Assembly: GCF_036880985.1 (NCBI RefSeq)
Contig: NZ_JBAJNO010000008.1
Coordinates: forward strand, 1,054,001 to 1,118,000
Direction: 5' to 3'
Length of the DNA: 64,000 bases
DNA from: Limibacter armeniacum
GTDB taxonomy: Bacteria > Bacteroidota > Bacteroidia > Cytophagales > Flammeovirgaceae
Below the pieces are notes generated by a model, which was given only the letters and a program-made list of their open reading frames with translations, was not told where the DNA came from and did not search any database. Positions 41,164 through 51,136 of this stretch are shown piece after piece. How positions within the stretch are numbered: the stretch's first letter is position 1; each line of letters starts with the position of its first letter. The position numbers and the translations under genes were made by a program.

Positions 41164-41895
41164 TTATTGACAGTATTTTGCCAGTGCATCGGCAGCTTCA
41201 TTTACACCAAGGTTATTGGCTTTTCTAAGCAGTGAACAGATTTCTTCATCCGGATCACCCTTCAGTCCTGATTTGGACAGGGCTAAGTAGTAGTAAGCCT
41301 CACCATATTCTTTGTCTAAGGCAATGGCTTTTTCGAGGTCAGCTACAGCGTTGTTGAAATCCAGCTTAACCATTTTAAGTCTTGCTCTATGCAGGAATAC
41401 CAGTTTGTCTTTCCCATTTGACAGTTCTTCCGCTTTGTTGAAGTCTTCCATAGCTTCGTTTGCATCACCATCTGCTACTTCTGCTAAAGCTTTATTTAGG
41501 AATGCCTCATATTGGGAGTTGTCAATCGTAATGGCACTGCGGTAATCTTCAATGGCAGCCTTATGGTTACTTAGTTTGCGCTGTACGTTTCCTCTGTTGT
41601 AGTAGTATTTGTACTGAGTGGAATCTAAGTCGATAGCCTCCGTGAAAGTATTTAGCGCTTTGCTGTTTTCATCTAACAGGAAATAAGCCACGCCTTTTAC
41701 ATTCATAGCATCGTGATTGTTCGCATCAATCTTCAGAGCTTCGTCAGTCAGTGAAATGGCTTCTCTGTATTTTCCAAGATCCATTTTGGCTTTCGCTTGC
41801 TGCGTATAGTCCTCAGATGAGGTAGATTGGCAACTTGTAAGTGCGACGCCTGTAAGCGAAAAAAATGTCAGTGCTTTATAGATCAGTTTTTTCAT
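41164..41895 (-). CDS. TPR lipoprotein
   Basis: The ATG at 41895 gives MKKLIYKALTFFSLTGVALTSC, a lipoprotein signal; the 20-residue upstream extension in frame is rejected. About five tetratricopeptide repeats fill the mature protein (for example YREAISLTDEALKIDANNHDAMNVKGVAYF, YYNRGNVQRKLSNHKAAIEDYRSAITID, AVADLEKAIALDKEYGEAYYYLALSKSG). It is probably an envelope scaffold for protein interactions. It lies upstream of the regulator gene on the same strand with a 147-bp gap, so separate transcription is possible. Confidence 0.8.
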   Translation of the reverse strand: MKKLIYKALTFFSLTGVALTSCQSTSSEDYTQQAKAKMDLGKYREAISLTDEALKIDANNHDAMNVKGVAYFLLDENSKALNTFTEAIDLDSTQYKYYYNRGNVQRKLSNHKAAIEDYRSAITIDNSQYEAFLNKALAEVADGDANEAMEDFNKAEELSNGKDKLVFLHRARLKMVKLDFNNAVADLEKAIALDKEYGEAYYYLALSKSGLKGDPDEEICSLLRKANNLGVNEAADALAKYCQ

Positions 41896-42150
41896 GCTGA
41901 GTTTATGTTTATCAAAGGTGCAATGCGGCAAACTTGTTAGCCACTTATACACCAAAAGTGAATGGTTATATCCGATTTTGAATGTGGTAGTTTGCGATTT
42001 TTGTCTCTAACACACTTTCTATAAGTGATTGCAAATTTAATATTTCTTTTGAATAGGCAGCCGTTTATTGAATCTCAAAATAAGAAGCCACAAAAAAAGA
42101 ACGACTCCAAATGCCTGAAGTCGTTAGGTGTATATCAAAAATACGGAAGA

Positions 42151-43059
42151 CTACTTGGTCTTACTTTTATGAGTAAGGTTACGGAGTAGTTTTTCTATCA
42201 TAGGCTCGAGTGACTTATTTGGATTGATAGCTGTGTTGCCAGTTACCAGATTTGACGTGATGATACCAGCCGACATTGCATTGTGCCCAAGCAGACGTGA
42301 AATGGCATAGAAAGCAGAAGTTTCCATGTCCATGGCAGAAATCCAGAAGTTTTCCTTGTTGAATCTTGCCAACTCTGTCTGTAAATGTGGAAAACTTACC
42401 TTGTACCGGAGCTGCCTTCCTTGGGGAGCATAATACCCTGGCATCGTTACAATGTTGCCTTTCTGAATTCCAGTTCCAGCCTTTTGAAGCAAACTCTCAT
42501 CACCAAAGGAACAGTAAGGTGTTTCGGGTAGTGCTACTTCTGATTTGAGCAGGTTGCAGATGTTCTTTTCCTTGTCGCTCATTTCCCACTCATAAAACTT
42601 CATCAGGTTGTCCAGCCCTATGGCATATTCATTGACGAAGTGACTGCCTACAGGGATGTCTTCCTGAAGGCTAGTAAGTGTACCGATACGGATCAGGTTT
42701 AGCTTTCTTAATGAGTCACGCTGTCTCTTAGTCTCTAGGTTGGTGTTGACCAAGGTATCTAACTCATTTAGCAGGATTTCAATATTGTCAATACCCATAC
42801 CTGTTGAAATGACAGTGATGGGAGTACCTTTGTAAAGTCCTGTATGCGTAGCGAATTCCCTGCGAACCACTTCGTGCTCAACCCTGTCAAACAGGTTGCT
42901 GACCAAGTGTACATTTCCCAGATCACTCACTGTAATTACTGTATCAGCTACCTGTTCCGGATGCAGGTTCAAATGCAGAATACTTTTGTCGTGATTCAGC
43001 ACCAATGAAGTATCGTTGAATTCAGGTTCAGATGTTTTTTTCTTGCTGAATAGAGACAT
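42151..43059 (-). CDS. nucleoside phosphorylase (uridine phosphorylase-like)
   Basis: A 302-aa member of the PNP/UDP family. Motifs: VSDLGNVHLVSNLFD near residue 45, the glycine-rich TVISTGMGIDNIEILLNEL (about 85-103, phosphate binding), RIGTLTSLQEDIPVGS (about 130-145), and MDMETSAFYAISRLLGH (about 235-251), where M-E-T contacts the ribose. Family enzymes cleave nucleosides to base plus (deoxy)ribose 1-phosphate. Uridine is the likely substrate, but not proven. Single gene. Confidence 0.8.
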   Translation of the reverse strand: MSLFSKKKTSEPEFNDTSLVLNHDKSILHLNLHPEQVADTVITVSDLGNVHLVSNLFDRVEHEVVRREFATHTGLYKGTPITVISTGMGIDNIEILLNELDTLVNTNLETKRQRDSLRKLNLIRIGTLTSLQEDIPVGSHFVNEYAIGLDNLMKFYEWEMSDKEKNICNLLKSEVALPETPYCSFGDESLLQKAGTGIQKGNIVTMPGYYAPQGRQLRYKVSFPHLQTELARFNKENFWISAMDMETSAFYAISRLLGHNAMSAGIITSNLVTGNTAINPNKSLEPMIEKLLRNLTHKSKTK

Positions 43060-43448
43060 GATTGGTGAAAAAGTTTGGTTTAAAGATAAATAGTTTTGGA
43101 TTAGCTAGCTAAAACGCTTTTTGGAATAGTTGTTATCACCAAAAAAGCTGCCTATTGTTTTAAAAATAGCACTTTTCCAATAATTATTTAATTAACGATT
43201 AAATTCTTAATAAATATATCTGTTTCGTAATATGTCTTGAAATAGACCAAGAACCTGTGTATATTTTTAATTAGGATTAAACACTTTCATTACATCATAC
43301 AGATTAGCTACATAATCTTTCTGATTGGGCGTGTAAGTGTTTTGTCTGAAAACCCAAAGCACACATAAACAACACAGGAGTGATAAGTCAATACTATCAC
43401 GAGATCACTCCCAAAATAATTGCACGAACAGTATAAATAAACCAAATA
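43060..43448. other. divergent intergenic region
   Basis: About 390 bp between divergent genes with AT-rich stretches (TTATTTAATTAACGATTAAA). It probably holds both promoters; no clear site was identified. Confidence 0.4.
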
Positions 43449-43796
43449 ATGAAGACAATTGAACAATTTAGCCTACGGAATATCGTCCTGATTGAAAGAT
43501 ACTTGAATGATTCAATGAATCCGAAGGAAAAAAGAGAGTTTCTTGTCCGACTGAGTGTAGATGATGAATTGAGGGAAGATTTTGACATGGTCGTGGATGC
43601 ATTTTTCCAAGGAGAAGAGCAAGCAACCGAAGATGAAAACTCATTTTGGTTTAAAATCAAGCAGGCTCGACAGAAAAGTATCGTCCTGAGTAAAGCTGAT
43701 ATTGCCCGCGATATAGTAGGGTATGGAATGTTTGCAGTTGGCGTAGCAGGAGCACTTGTATTGATATGTAGTGTAGTGGTCTCCGTGATTTCATAA
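43449..43796 (+). CDS. small single-pass membrane protein, anti-sigma-like organisation
   Basis: A 115-aa protein: a cytoplasmic N-terminal helical part (IERYLNDSMNPKEKREFLVRLSVDDELREDF), which resembles the N-terminal region of Bacteroidota anti-sigma or tetratricopeptide regulators (xxxYLxGxLxxxExxxFExxLxxDxEL), followed by a single helix at about 88-112. No sigma factor lies beside it. Function unknown. A terminator follows. Confidence 0.6.
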   Translation: MKTIEQFSLRNIVLIERYLNDSMNPKEKREFLVRLSVDDELREDFDMVVDAFFQGEEQATEDENSFWFKIKQARQKSIVLSKADIARDIVGYGMFAVGVAGALVLICSVVVSVIS

Positions 43797-43926
43797 GTGT
43801 GTTGAAAAGTAATTTCTCAGTTGCTGCTAACGATTACCTTTATCAGGTTTTACTCCCTTAAAAAATTAGTAACAAATACAACTATTTACCCTTTCAGCGA
43901 AAATTTGCCCAATGGGCATAAAAAAG

Positions 43927-43956
43927 GCTACCTTAAAAATAAGGTAGCTTTTTTTT
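43927..43956 (+). terminator. rho-independent terminator
   Basis: Stem GCTACCTT (43927-43934) / AAGGTAGC (43941-43948) followed by eight T. Confidence 0.85.
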
Positions 43957-44077
43957 GAAAACGAAAAATTAAATGTCTGATTGACAGCGTTAAGCACCTT
44001 TATATGAATAATAAGAGGTGATTAGAATTCTATTCTTAGGAATATATTGCAAACATAATTAAACAGATTTATAACTC

Positions 44078-44095
44078 AAAGCGAAATTTCGCTTT
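44078..44095. promoter_or_regulatory. perfect palindrome AAAGCGAAATTTCGCTTT, possible operator
   Basis: An 18-bp perfect palindrome about 290 bp upstream of the XRE regulator gene, in a gene-free stretch (43797-44381). An XRE-type dimer could bind such a site. Role not shown. Confidence 0.35.
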
Positions 44096-44381
44096 ATGGC
44101 GTAATTTTGCTCAATACGTAATGGAAATTAGTATTTAAGTGATATTTTTACAGAAAAACCAAGTATCAGCATTGCTGAGATAAGATGCTCGCTGGAATGA
44201 GAGCAAAGCGGCAAAACCTGTTTTTTTACCACTGAAAACAAGCTAAGCCAATCTAATGGTCAACTTACTGTACTAACCAAGCTGGTCACGTCTTATTCCG
44301 GAAAAATCTAATTTGTGCTATTTCAGCAATTTTTTATCAGCTGTGACTGGCAGTATCAACACGCATAATACCAACAAACAA

Positions 44382-45878
44382 GTGATAAGGGAGGAAAATA
44401 TACGTTTGATTTTAGGGCTGAAGGTAAGGATGAAGCGACAGGAGTTGCAGATGTCCTTGTCTGAACTGGCTAAAAAGGCAGATATGTCCGTATCATACCT
44501 GAATGAGATTGAGAAAGGGAAAAAGTACCCGAAAAGAAGCAAGATTCTGGCATTGTCAGGGGCATTGGGTGTTTCATATGATCAATTAGTATCATTGAAA
44601 ATTTCCAAAAAACTTGGTGCGCTATCAGATCTGCTGACGTCTGATATCTTACATGAGCTTCCGCTTGACGTTTTCGGTATTGAGCCTAGAAACCTGATAG
44701 AGCTAATGTCTGATGCACCGGCTAAACTGAGTGCATTTGTCAATACTATTGTGGAGATCTCTCGAAACTATGCCTTGACAGTGGAGAGTCTTTACTTCTC
44801 TGTGCTAAGGTCTTATCAGGAGATGCACGACAACTATTTTGAAGAGATTGAGCGTTTGGCCGACTCTTTCCGAGAGGAGTTTCTAAGTGGAGAGCGGAGT
44901 AAGGGTGAAGTGCTGCGTGAGTATCTTCAAAAGGAATGTGGTTATGCAATTGATGAGGAAAAGCTAGGACAAGAGGAAGTCTTGAACAGTTTCCGCTCAG
45001 TGCTGAAAGAAGAAGGAGGGAAAAAGCTGCTGCTTGTCAACAAGAACCTGAATGAAAGGCAGCGTTGCTTTATTTTTACTCGTGAGATTGCTTACCACCT
45101 AATGGAGCTGGAAGAACGTTCCAATACATATTCATGGTTGAAGGTAGCTTCTTTTGATGTATTGCTAAACGATTATAAGGCTACTTATTTCGCAGGAGCT
45201 GTGGCGTTACCGGAAGCAATGCTGGTTGAGGACTTGAATGAAATTCTCAATGCAGATGAATTCAGGGCTGAGACTTTTGTTGAAAAGATGAGGTTTAGAA
45301 AAGCCTCTCCAGAAACCTATATTCACAGGTTGACGAGTATGTTGCCGAAAAACTTTGAGTTGAATAAGCTGTTTTTCCTGAGACTGGACCATATGCCTGG
45401 TGAAAATCAGTACCTTTTGACCAAAGAATTGCATCTTGATGGGTTACACAGCCCTCATGGTACAGTTTTGAGTGAACATTATTGCAGAAGGTGGGTTTCT
45501 CTTAAAGTGTTTCAACAACTTGAAGAGCATCTTGCACAAGGAGGTGACTCAAATGCTGTGGTTTGTTCAGCTCAGATTTCAAGATATATTACTTCAGGGA
45601 AAGAGTATTTTTGTATCAGTATAGCAAGGCCTACGCCTTCACCTTCTACTGAAAAAACGCATACTAGTATCACGATAGGGTTCTTGATGAATGATGCCTT
45701 TAAGCAACGATTCAAGTTCTGGAGATCGGAGAAATTGAAAGTGGAGTTTGTAAACGAAACATGCGAACGTTGTCCTGCTTCCGACTGTTCGGTCAGGGCG
45801 GCAAAACCATCTGTGCTCGAACGGCAAAAGAAAGAGACAGAATTGAATAAGGCACTTACCTCATTGATGGCTGAATAA
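44382..45878 (+). CDS. XRE-family regulator with DUF2083/ImmA-IrrE-like region
   Basis: The GTG at 44382 gives VIREENIRLILGLKVRMKRQ, the usual start of this family; a TTG at 44313 would add 23 odd residues. HTH: MSLSELAKKADMSVSYLNEIEKGKKYPKRSKILALSGALGV. A middle segment (RQRCFIFTREIAYHLMEL, about 230-250) resembles the IrrE/ImmA-like module but without an intact HExxH. The C-terminus carries CERCPASDCSVRAAKP, a Cys cluster as in ScfR/MccR-like acyl-CoA-responsive regulators (DUF2083). These control carbon metabolism such as glyoxylate or methylcitrate genes in other bacteria; here the target is unknown. Confidence 0.8.
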   Translation: MIREENIRLILGLKVRMKRQELQMSLSELAKKADMSVSYLNEIEKGKKYPKRSKILALSGALGVSYDQLVSLKISKKLGALSDLLTSDILHELPLDVFGIEPRNLIELMSDAPAKLSAFVNTIVEISRNYALTVESLYFSVLRSYQEMHDNYFEEIERLADSFREEFLSGERSKGEVLREYLQKECGYAIDEEKLGQEEVLNSFRSVLKEEGGKKLLLVNKNLNERQRCFIFTREIAYHLMELEERSNTYSWLKVASFDVLLNDYKATYFAGAVALPEAMLVEDLNEILNADEFRAETFVEKMRFRKASPETYIHRLTSMLPKNFELNKLFFLRLDHMPGENQYLLTKELHLDGLHSPHGTVLSEHYCRRWVSLKVFQQLEEHLAQGGDSNAVVCSAQISRYITSGKEYFCISIARPTPSPSTEKTHTSITIGFLMNDAFKQRFKFWRSEKLKVEFVNETCERCPASDCSVRAAKPSVLERQKKETELNKALTSLMAE

Positions 45879-45960
45879 ATCAGAATCAGGCAGCAAAAGG
45901 TGTTTTTTGTTGCCTGATTTGTATTATTGTGGTGAGAATGTAACTGACTGGCTGGTGTAT

Positions 45961-48633
45961 ATGCGCTTTTTTGACCAACATATCCTAAAGATATTACTCA
46001 TATTTTTTATCTGGATCGCAGGATTCACTTTTTCCTTTGGGCAAAAAGCTGATCAGCAGCTTTATACCTTTCGGATGATTGAAGAATCATATCCGGCTCT
46101 AATTGACACGCTTTCCAAAGTTGCCAACCTCAACTTCATTTATAGTGATGATAATATTCCATTGATCACCAGAGTTACCATTGACTTGCGGAATGAGCCT
46201 ATTACTGCTGCATTGGATGAAATGTTCGATGGGCGTTTTCTTGCCTATGAGTTAGACGGTCAGGATGTGATGATCAAGGTCGTTAGGCAGCCTTTTGATT
46301 CAAGGGCAGGGCAAAAGTTGAAAAGATACACCATTAGTGGGACTATCTTTGATGAAGAGACCGGAGAAGAACTGATTGGAACCACGATCTATATTAAAGA
46401 CCTTTTGAGTGGTACGGTGGCGAATGACCACGGTTTTTATTCCTTGTCATTACCTGAAGGTAACTATACATTGGTTTTCAGTACTGTTGGTTACGGAAAG
46501 CGAGAGTTGACAATCAACTTACTGGAAAACCGAGGGATCAGCCAGTATTTGACGCCTGAACAGCAGGAGTTGAAGGAAGTAGTGGTCATTGGAAGCGACG
46601 AAGTGAACGGGGAAGACTTACAACGTTTGCACAGTTCAACGAGAATAAACCCACTTTCAGTCCGTCAGATGCCCATGCTTTTAGGTGAGGCTGATGTAGT
46701 AAGGGCTCTCCAAATGATGCCAGGTGTACAAACTCAATCCGAAGGAGCTGCGGGTTTTTCTATCAGGGGAGGTGGTACAGATCAGAACCTTGTCTTGGTG
46801 GACGATACACCTATCTATAATGTATCTCACTTATTAGGGCTATACTCTATTTTCAATTCGGATGCATTAAAGGATGTGGAGCTTTACAAGTCGGGTATTC
46901 CACCTAAATATGGTGGAAGGCTATCCTCAGTGCTGGATGTACGACTGAAAGAAGGAAACAAGAATAAGTTTAGTGTAGCTGGTGGAATAGGCACTATTGC
47001 TGGCAGGGTTATGCTGGAAGGTCCTCTTGTTCAGAATAAATCATCTTACATTCTTTCTGCAAGAAGAACTTATCTGGATTTGTTGTTTCCGGGAGGTGGT
47101 TATAATAGTGGCAATTCAGCAACCAATGTGTTGAATTTCTATGATATAAATTTCAAGGTAACACATACATTGGGCAAAAATGATAAGCTAAACCTGTCGT
47201 TCTACTCCGGCAGAGACAAGTTTGGTATCCGTGATATCCAAACGAGTGACTGGGGAAATAATTCATTATCACTGAGGTGGCGTAAGGTGATAAATCCTAA
47301 GCTTTTCAGTAATACAAACTTGTGGTATACAGACTATAAGGCAACGTCACTCCTGAATTATGTAGAAGACTATGGTTACCAAACGACTTACAGCCTTCAG
47401 GATGCTGGAATCACTCAGGACTTTACCTACTTCATTGCGCCTAAGTTTACATTTGATTTTGGAGCGGATATCACTTTCCATTATTACACATTTGGTGAAA
47501 TTACGCCCGTATCAGAAAATACCTTGCTCGAAGCAGAAGATGCCCGCCCAGTCAGGGCATTGGAATCAGCATTTTATGCTAATCTTGAACATGAATTGAC
47601 TCCAAAGTTACGTGTGAGGTATGGCTTGAGGTATTCCCGTTTTGATTCTTTCTCCAAGAGAAGAGAGTACATTTATGATACTGAAGATATCGTAGCGCCA
47701 GGAACATCTGAAGCGAATATTGTAGATACCTTATTCAATGCGAATTCCAGCGAGATTATCAATACCCATCAAGGATTTGAACCTCGACTGGCAATGAATT
47801 ACCTGATTGATGACAACAATTCTTTCAAGGTAGCTTATGACAGGACAAGGCAGTACTTGCATCAACTAGCGGTGTCTTCAATACCAACTCCGACATCAGG
47901 TTTCTGGATTCCGGCAGATAAGTATATTCCTCCTCAAATAGGGAATCAGACATCTTTTGCTTACACACGATTGTTGAACAATAAGTCGCTGGAATTGACC
48001 TTGGGTGGATATTATAAGAATATGGATAACCAGATTGACTTTAAACCAAACTCTGGTTCCACAATTACAGACCATGTAGAGACAGATGTACTGATTGGAG
48101 AAGGAGAAGCTTATGGATTGGAATTCTTGCTTCGAAAACAGAAAGGTAAGTTTACTGGGTGGACCAGTTATACATGGTCTTCAGCAACGAGACAGATTGA
48201 AGGGATTAATGAAGGGGTAGCCTACCCAACCAACTTTGACCGGACCCATAATTTCTCTCTGGTCATGGATTACAAAATAAGTGAACAGCTTAACTTAACT
48301 GCCAGTTGGTCATTTGCTTCTGGTTTGGCTTATACATTCCCTGTCGGAAAGTATGGTGTAGGGGATTTTCAAGTGCCTGTTTATTCAGGTCGAAATGGTT
48401 TCAGATTACCAGCAACTCACCATTTGGATCTTTCCTGCACGATTTTCAGAAAGATGTCACCGGACAAAAAGAATGAAAGTAACTTCAACTTTTCGATCTA
48501 CAATGTATATGCACGCAAAAATACCTTTGCTTATGTATTTAGACAAAGTGTAGAAGACCCGACAAGAACAGAAGTCGTAAAGCTTTACTTGTTTAGTATA
48601 TTGCCGGCATTCTCATACAATTTCAGATTCTAG
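45961..48633 (+). CDS. TonB-dependent receptor with STN and carboxypeptidase-like domains
   Basis: The ATG at 45961 leads into a signal peptide (ILLIFFIWIAGFTFSFGQ). An STN domain (about 35-105, LIDTLSKVANLNFIYSDDN) is followed by a carboxypeptidase-like domain (ISGTIFDEETGEELIGTTIYI), a plug (MMPGVQTQSEGAAGFSIRGG) and a beta-barrel ending in YNFRF. The STN domain is typical of receptors that signal through an anti-sigma factor, although no FecR-type gene is adjacent. The DUF4249 lipoprotein gene starts 10 bp downstream, the usual pair in Bacteroidota. Substrate unknown. Confidence 0.92.
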   Translation: MRFFDQHILKILLIFFIWIAGFTFSFGQKADQQLYTFRMIEESYPALIDTLSKVANLNFIYSDDNIPLITRVTIDLRNEPITAALDEMFDGRFLAYELDGQDVMIKVVRQPFDSRAGQKLKRYTISGTIFDEETGEELIGTTIYIKDLLSGTVANDHGFYSLSLPEGNYTLVFSTVGYGKRELTINLLENRGISQYLTPEQQELKEVVVIGSDEVNGEDLQRLHSSTRINPLSVRQMPMLLGEADVVRALQMMPGVQTQSEGAAGFSIRGGGTDQNLVLVDDTPIYNVSHLLGLYSIFNSDALKDVELYKSGIPPKYGGRLSSVLDVRLKEGNKNKFSVAGGIGTIAGRVMLEGPLVQNKSSYILSARRTYLDLLFPGGGYNSGNSATNVLNFYDINFKVTHTLGKNDKLNLSFYSGRDKFGIRDIQTSDWGNNSLSLRWRKVINPKLFSNTNLWYTDYKATSLLNYVEDYGYQTTYSLQDAGITQDFTYFIAPKFTFDFGADITFHYYTFGEITPVSENTLLEAEDARPVRALESAFYANLEHELTPKLRVRYGLRYSRFDSFSKRREYIYDTEDIVAPGTSEANIVDTLFNANSSEIINTHQGFEPRLAMNYLIDDNNSFKVAYDRTRQYLHQLAVSSIPTPTSGFWIPADKYIPPQIGNQTSFAYTRLLNNKSLELTLGGYYKNMDNQIDFKPNSGSTITDHVETDVLIGEGEAYGLEFLLRKQKGKFTGWTSYTWSSATRQIEGINEGVAYPTNFDRTHNFSLVMDYKISEQLNLTASWSFASGLAYTFPVGKYGVGDFQVPVYSGRNGFRLPATHHLDLSCTIFRKMSPDKKNESNFNFSIYNVYARKNTFAYVFRQSVEDPTRTEVVKLYLFSILPAFSYNFRF

Positions 48634-48643
48634 CTTGATACAG

Positions 48644-49492
48644 ATGAAAAACCTGTTGTTCTATATCCTTTTACTATCCACTTTGTCAGTTTTTTGTTCC
48701 TGTGAAAAACTGGTAAACCCAGACCTGATTACAATTGATCCGGTGGTGGTAGTGGATGCGCAAATAGGAAATGATACTTCTTACGTTCGTCTTACGCGAA
48801 CTACAGCTTTTTCATCTGCTGAACCAATACCAGTTATTCAGGAGGCGTCAGTACGTTTGAAGGAAGATGGGAAAGATGTAGAATATCTTTTCAGGGAACA
48901 GTTTCCCGGTTGGTATATTCCAATTTCCAAAAACTTTGAACCTGTACCGGGTAGGAGCTATATATTAAGTGCCGTGACCGAAGGTGTTTCTTATGTAGCA
49001 ACGTCACAGATGCAACCTCAGCCAGTCTTGGATACCGTGATGGTTAATTTTGTTGAAGATGGTAGAGATGATTTCAGAGATGAAGGGTATTATATCTCTC
49101 TGCTTTTTCAGGATACGCCTATCAGGTCTGACTACTATCGGGTGGAAGCATTTTTAAATGGTTTTAACCTAAGCTTATTGCCTGATGTAGGTATCATGTT
49201 AGAGAGTGATAATGGAAAGGATGGAAGGCTACTGGTGTATGAAATTCCTTATGCATTCTCTGATGGCGATAGTGTATCTGTAAAATTAAGGTCGTTGTCT
49301 GAAGACTCTTTTGAGTATTACAATAGTCTGAAACTCCTTTCAGATGCGGGAAGCCCCTCGCAGGCAGTTCCTGAGAACCCTCCTTCCAATGTGAAAGCTG
49401 ATGCGGATGATATCAAGGCGTTAGGGTTGTTTTCAGCAGAAAATACCACCAGTATTGAAGTAGTTATTGGCGGTGTTGACGAAGAAGAGTAG
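48644..49492 (+). CDS. DUF4249 outer-membrane lipoprotein
   Basis: The ATG at 48644 gives MKNLLFYILLLSTLSVFCSC, a lipoprotein signal with Cys 20. CEKLVNPDLITIDPVVVVDAQI and later SYILSAVTEGVSYVATSQMQPQPVLDTV follow the DUF4249 pattern. Such proteins accompany TonB receptors of this type and probably act as a substrate-binding lid, by analogy with SusD. The 3' end overlaps the convergent gene 49464-50180 by 29 bp. Confidence 0.85.
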   Translation: MKNLLFYILLLSTLSVFCSCEKLVNPDLITIDPVVVVDAQIGNDTSYVRLTRTTAFSSAEPIPVIQEASVRLKEDGKDVEYLFREQFPGWYIPISKNFEPVPGRSYILSAVTEGVSYVATSQMQPQPVLDTVMVNFVEDGRDDFRDEGYYISLLFQDTPIRSDYYRVEAFLNGFNLSLLPDVGIMLESDNGKDGRLLVYEIPYAFSDGDSVSVKLRSLSEDSFEYYNSLKLLSDAGSPSQAVPENPPSNVKADADDIKALGLFSAENTTSIEVVIGGVDEEE

Positions 49493-50180
49493 GCTGGTGC
49501 TTCTTCTTCCTTTGTTTATTCATGAAATAGGATAATCCCCATCTTGCTGTATTGTAAAAAAGCTGAGAGGCTGTAGGTTTTAGGTATTCTTTTGATAACC
49601 ACCATGAAATAGCGCTGACACCTGTGCTCACCATACCACTTTCCGCAGAAAGGTTTGTCAGTAATGCATAAGAGGGAGGAAGGAGATGGGCACCTATTAG
49701 CATAGTATCCAATACACGATCCCAACTGTTGCTGGTACTTTGAAAAATACTGACAAAATCCTGAAGCTTTTTGAAATGGATTTTTTGGAACGACGTATAA
49801 GCTTCTCTAAATGCCGCATCTCCCCAATGTTTTTTATAGTCTGGCAGAAGGTTAATGATGTCGGCATCAGGTTGAATAAGCGTCGAGAATGTAAACACTT
49901 CAGCGGTAGCCCTGTCATTTTTATAAGAGAAGGCAGTCTCGATTTCATAACAGCCCTCAGTCATCATGGTTCGGATAATACGATAGCCACGCAAAGGAAC
50001 AGGAAACCGGTTTTTCAGTTCTCCCATTACTTTTACTTCACCAATACGTTCCTGAAAGGATTGCCATTGCATTTTGAAAAAGGCAGGAGAGGTATTGCGC
50101 ATTTGCCTTTTTGCATTTGAAATACCTTTAACCTTGGTCAGAGTAAAGGTTTTTAATGATTGCCACTTTCGCTTCTCCAT
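49464..50180 (-). CDS. unknown soluble protein, last gene of a three-gene cluster
   Basis: A 238-aa protein without signal peptide; basic N- and C-termini (MEKRKWQSLKTF, NKQRKKKHQPTLLRQ). The middle has a weakly hydrophobic helix (TMLIGAHLLPPSYALLTNL). No family was recognised. It lies 8 bp downstream of the 50189-51043 gene and overlaps the DUF4249 gene tail to tail. Probably cotranscribed with its two upstream neighbours. Confidence 0.6.
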   Translation of the reverse strand: MEKRKWQSLKTFTLTKVKGISNAKRQMRNTSPAFFKMQWQSFQERIGEVKVMGELKNRFPVPLRGYRIIRTMMTEGCYEIETAFSYKNDRATAEVFTFSTLIQPDADIINLLPDYKKHWGDAAFREAYTSFQKIHFKKLQDFVSIFQSTSNSWDRVLDTMLIGAHLLPPSYALLTNLSAESGMVSTGVSAISWWLSKEYLKPTASQLFYNTARWGLSYFMNKQRKKKHQPTLLRQHRQ

Positions 50181-50188
50181 TGACCCAC

Positions 50189-51043
50189 TTAGTTTTTGCC
50201 AAATAGTTGACCCAATGCTTTGCCTGCCAATTGAGACACAGTTTTAAAGAGTGTGCTCCATTGCTTGGTAGCCTCATTAGTAGCGTCATTATGCAGGTTC
50301 AAAGCAATGCTTCTGATGTCCTCAGGTAAACTGATAAAGTGATTGGTCATGTAATTGGTGACATCCCCGTCAATCTGAATGACTGTTTGCAGCAATATTT
50401 GCTGTGTGCCGATTTCCCAAGCTTTTCGGATTACGGTGATGTTGTCAGGAGCAAGATCCATGTCTTCCACCTTGTTGATGTCCCTTAAAGAAAGATCGTT
50501 GTTCCACAAGTGAGAAGAAAGCTGAGAGGTAAACGGCAACAGTTCATTGGAGGTCTCGGCAGGCAGTGTAGCCTGTGAGGAAAACCCTTCTTGAGCCAGT
50601 TCTATCTGTTCACTGAAACGTTTGCGGCGAATTTTGAATATACCAATAATGTTACTGCTTTGGCTTTCGATTCGGGCTAGCAGTCTGATCCTTTTTTTAA
50701 GGACATCTTTTGCATTGTCGTCTTGAAGCATGGGCACGACACCTTCATAGTATTGCTTGCCAGCAGCAGCTTGCTGCTTAATTTCTACAAATGAATACTC
50801 ACCGGCACCTTCCCAGCGGAGGAGTGTCTTGGGTCTACCATCTTTGGCTTGTTGTGGAGGACGACCATCCGCTTTTTGGCAAAGTCCATATTCTATCAAC
50901 AGGTGTCTGTATTCGTTGGCAATTTCAAGTAGTGCTACCCTTTTATTGGAAGGCATCTTGGCTCCAGTCGTATTTTCCTTGATGATCGTGTTGACTTCAA
51001 GGTTGAGTAGTTCTCCAGCTAAATTCTTCAGGTATTGGTCCAT
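50189..51043 (-). CDS. unknown protein, middle gene of the cluster
   Basis: The ATG at 51043 (MDQYLKNLAGELLNLEVNTII) is preferred to an in-frame TTG at 51073. The product is 284 aa. Its N-terminus resembles that of the next gene (NLVNLEVKTIV). A later VIQIDGDVTNYMTNHF has a counterpart there too (LIQGDVTTHVSEGL). No catalytic motif and no membrane helix. Function unknown; the shared elements suggest a common fold and a joint complex. Confidence 0.6.
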   Translation of the reverse strand: MDQYLKNLAGELLNLEVNTIIKENTTGAKMPSNKRVALLEIANEYRHLLIEYGLCQKADGRPPQQAKDGRPKTLLRWEGAGEYSFVEIKQQAAAGKQYYEGVVPMLQDDNAKDVLKKRIRLLARIESQSSNIIGIFKIRRKRFSEQIELAQEGFSSQATLPAETSNELLPFTSQLSSHLWNNDLSLRDINKVEDMDLAPDNITVIRKAWEIGTQQILLQTVIQIDGDVTNYMTNHFISLPEDIRSIALNLHNDATNEATKQWSTLFKTVSQLAGKALGQLFGKN

Positions 51044-51136
51044 CTTGCAGGGGGGTAAGCGCAAGACCTCCAAGGTCTAGGCCAAGGAGGTCTTGAGGTT
51101 GTATCTTATCTTTTTCTTCTTGGTATGAAGTATTGG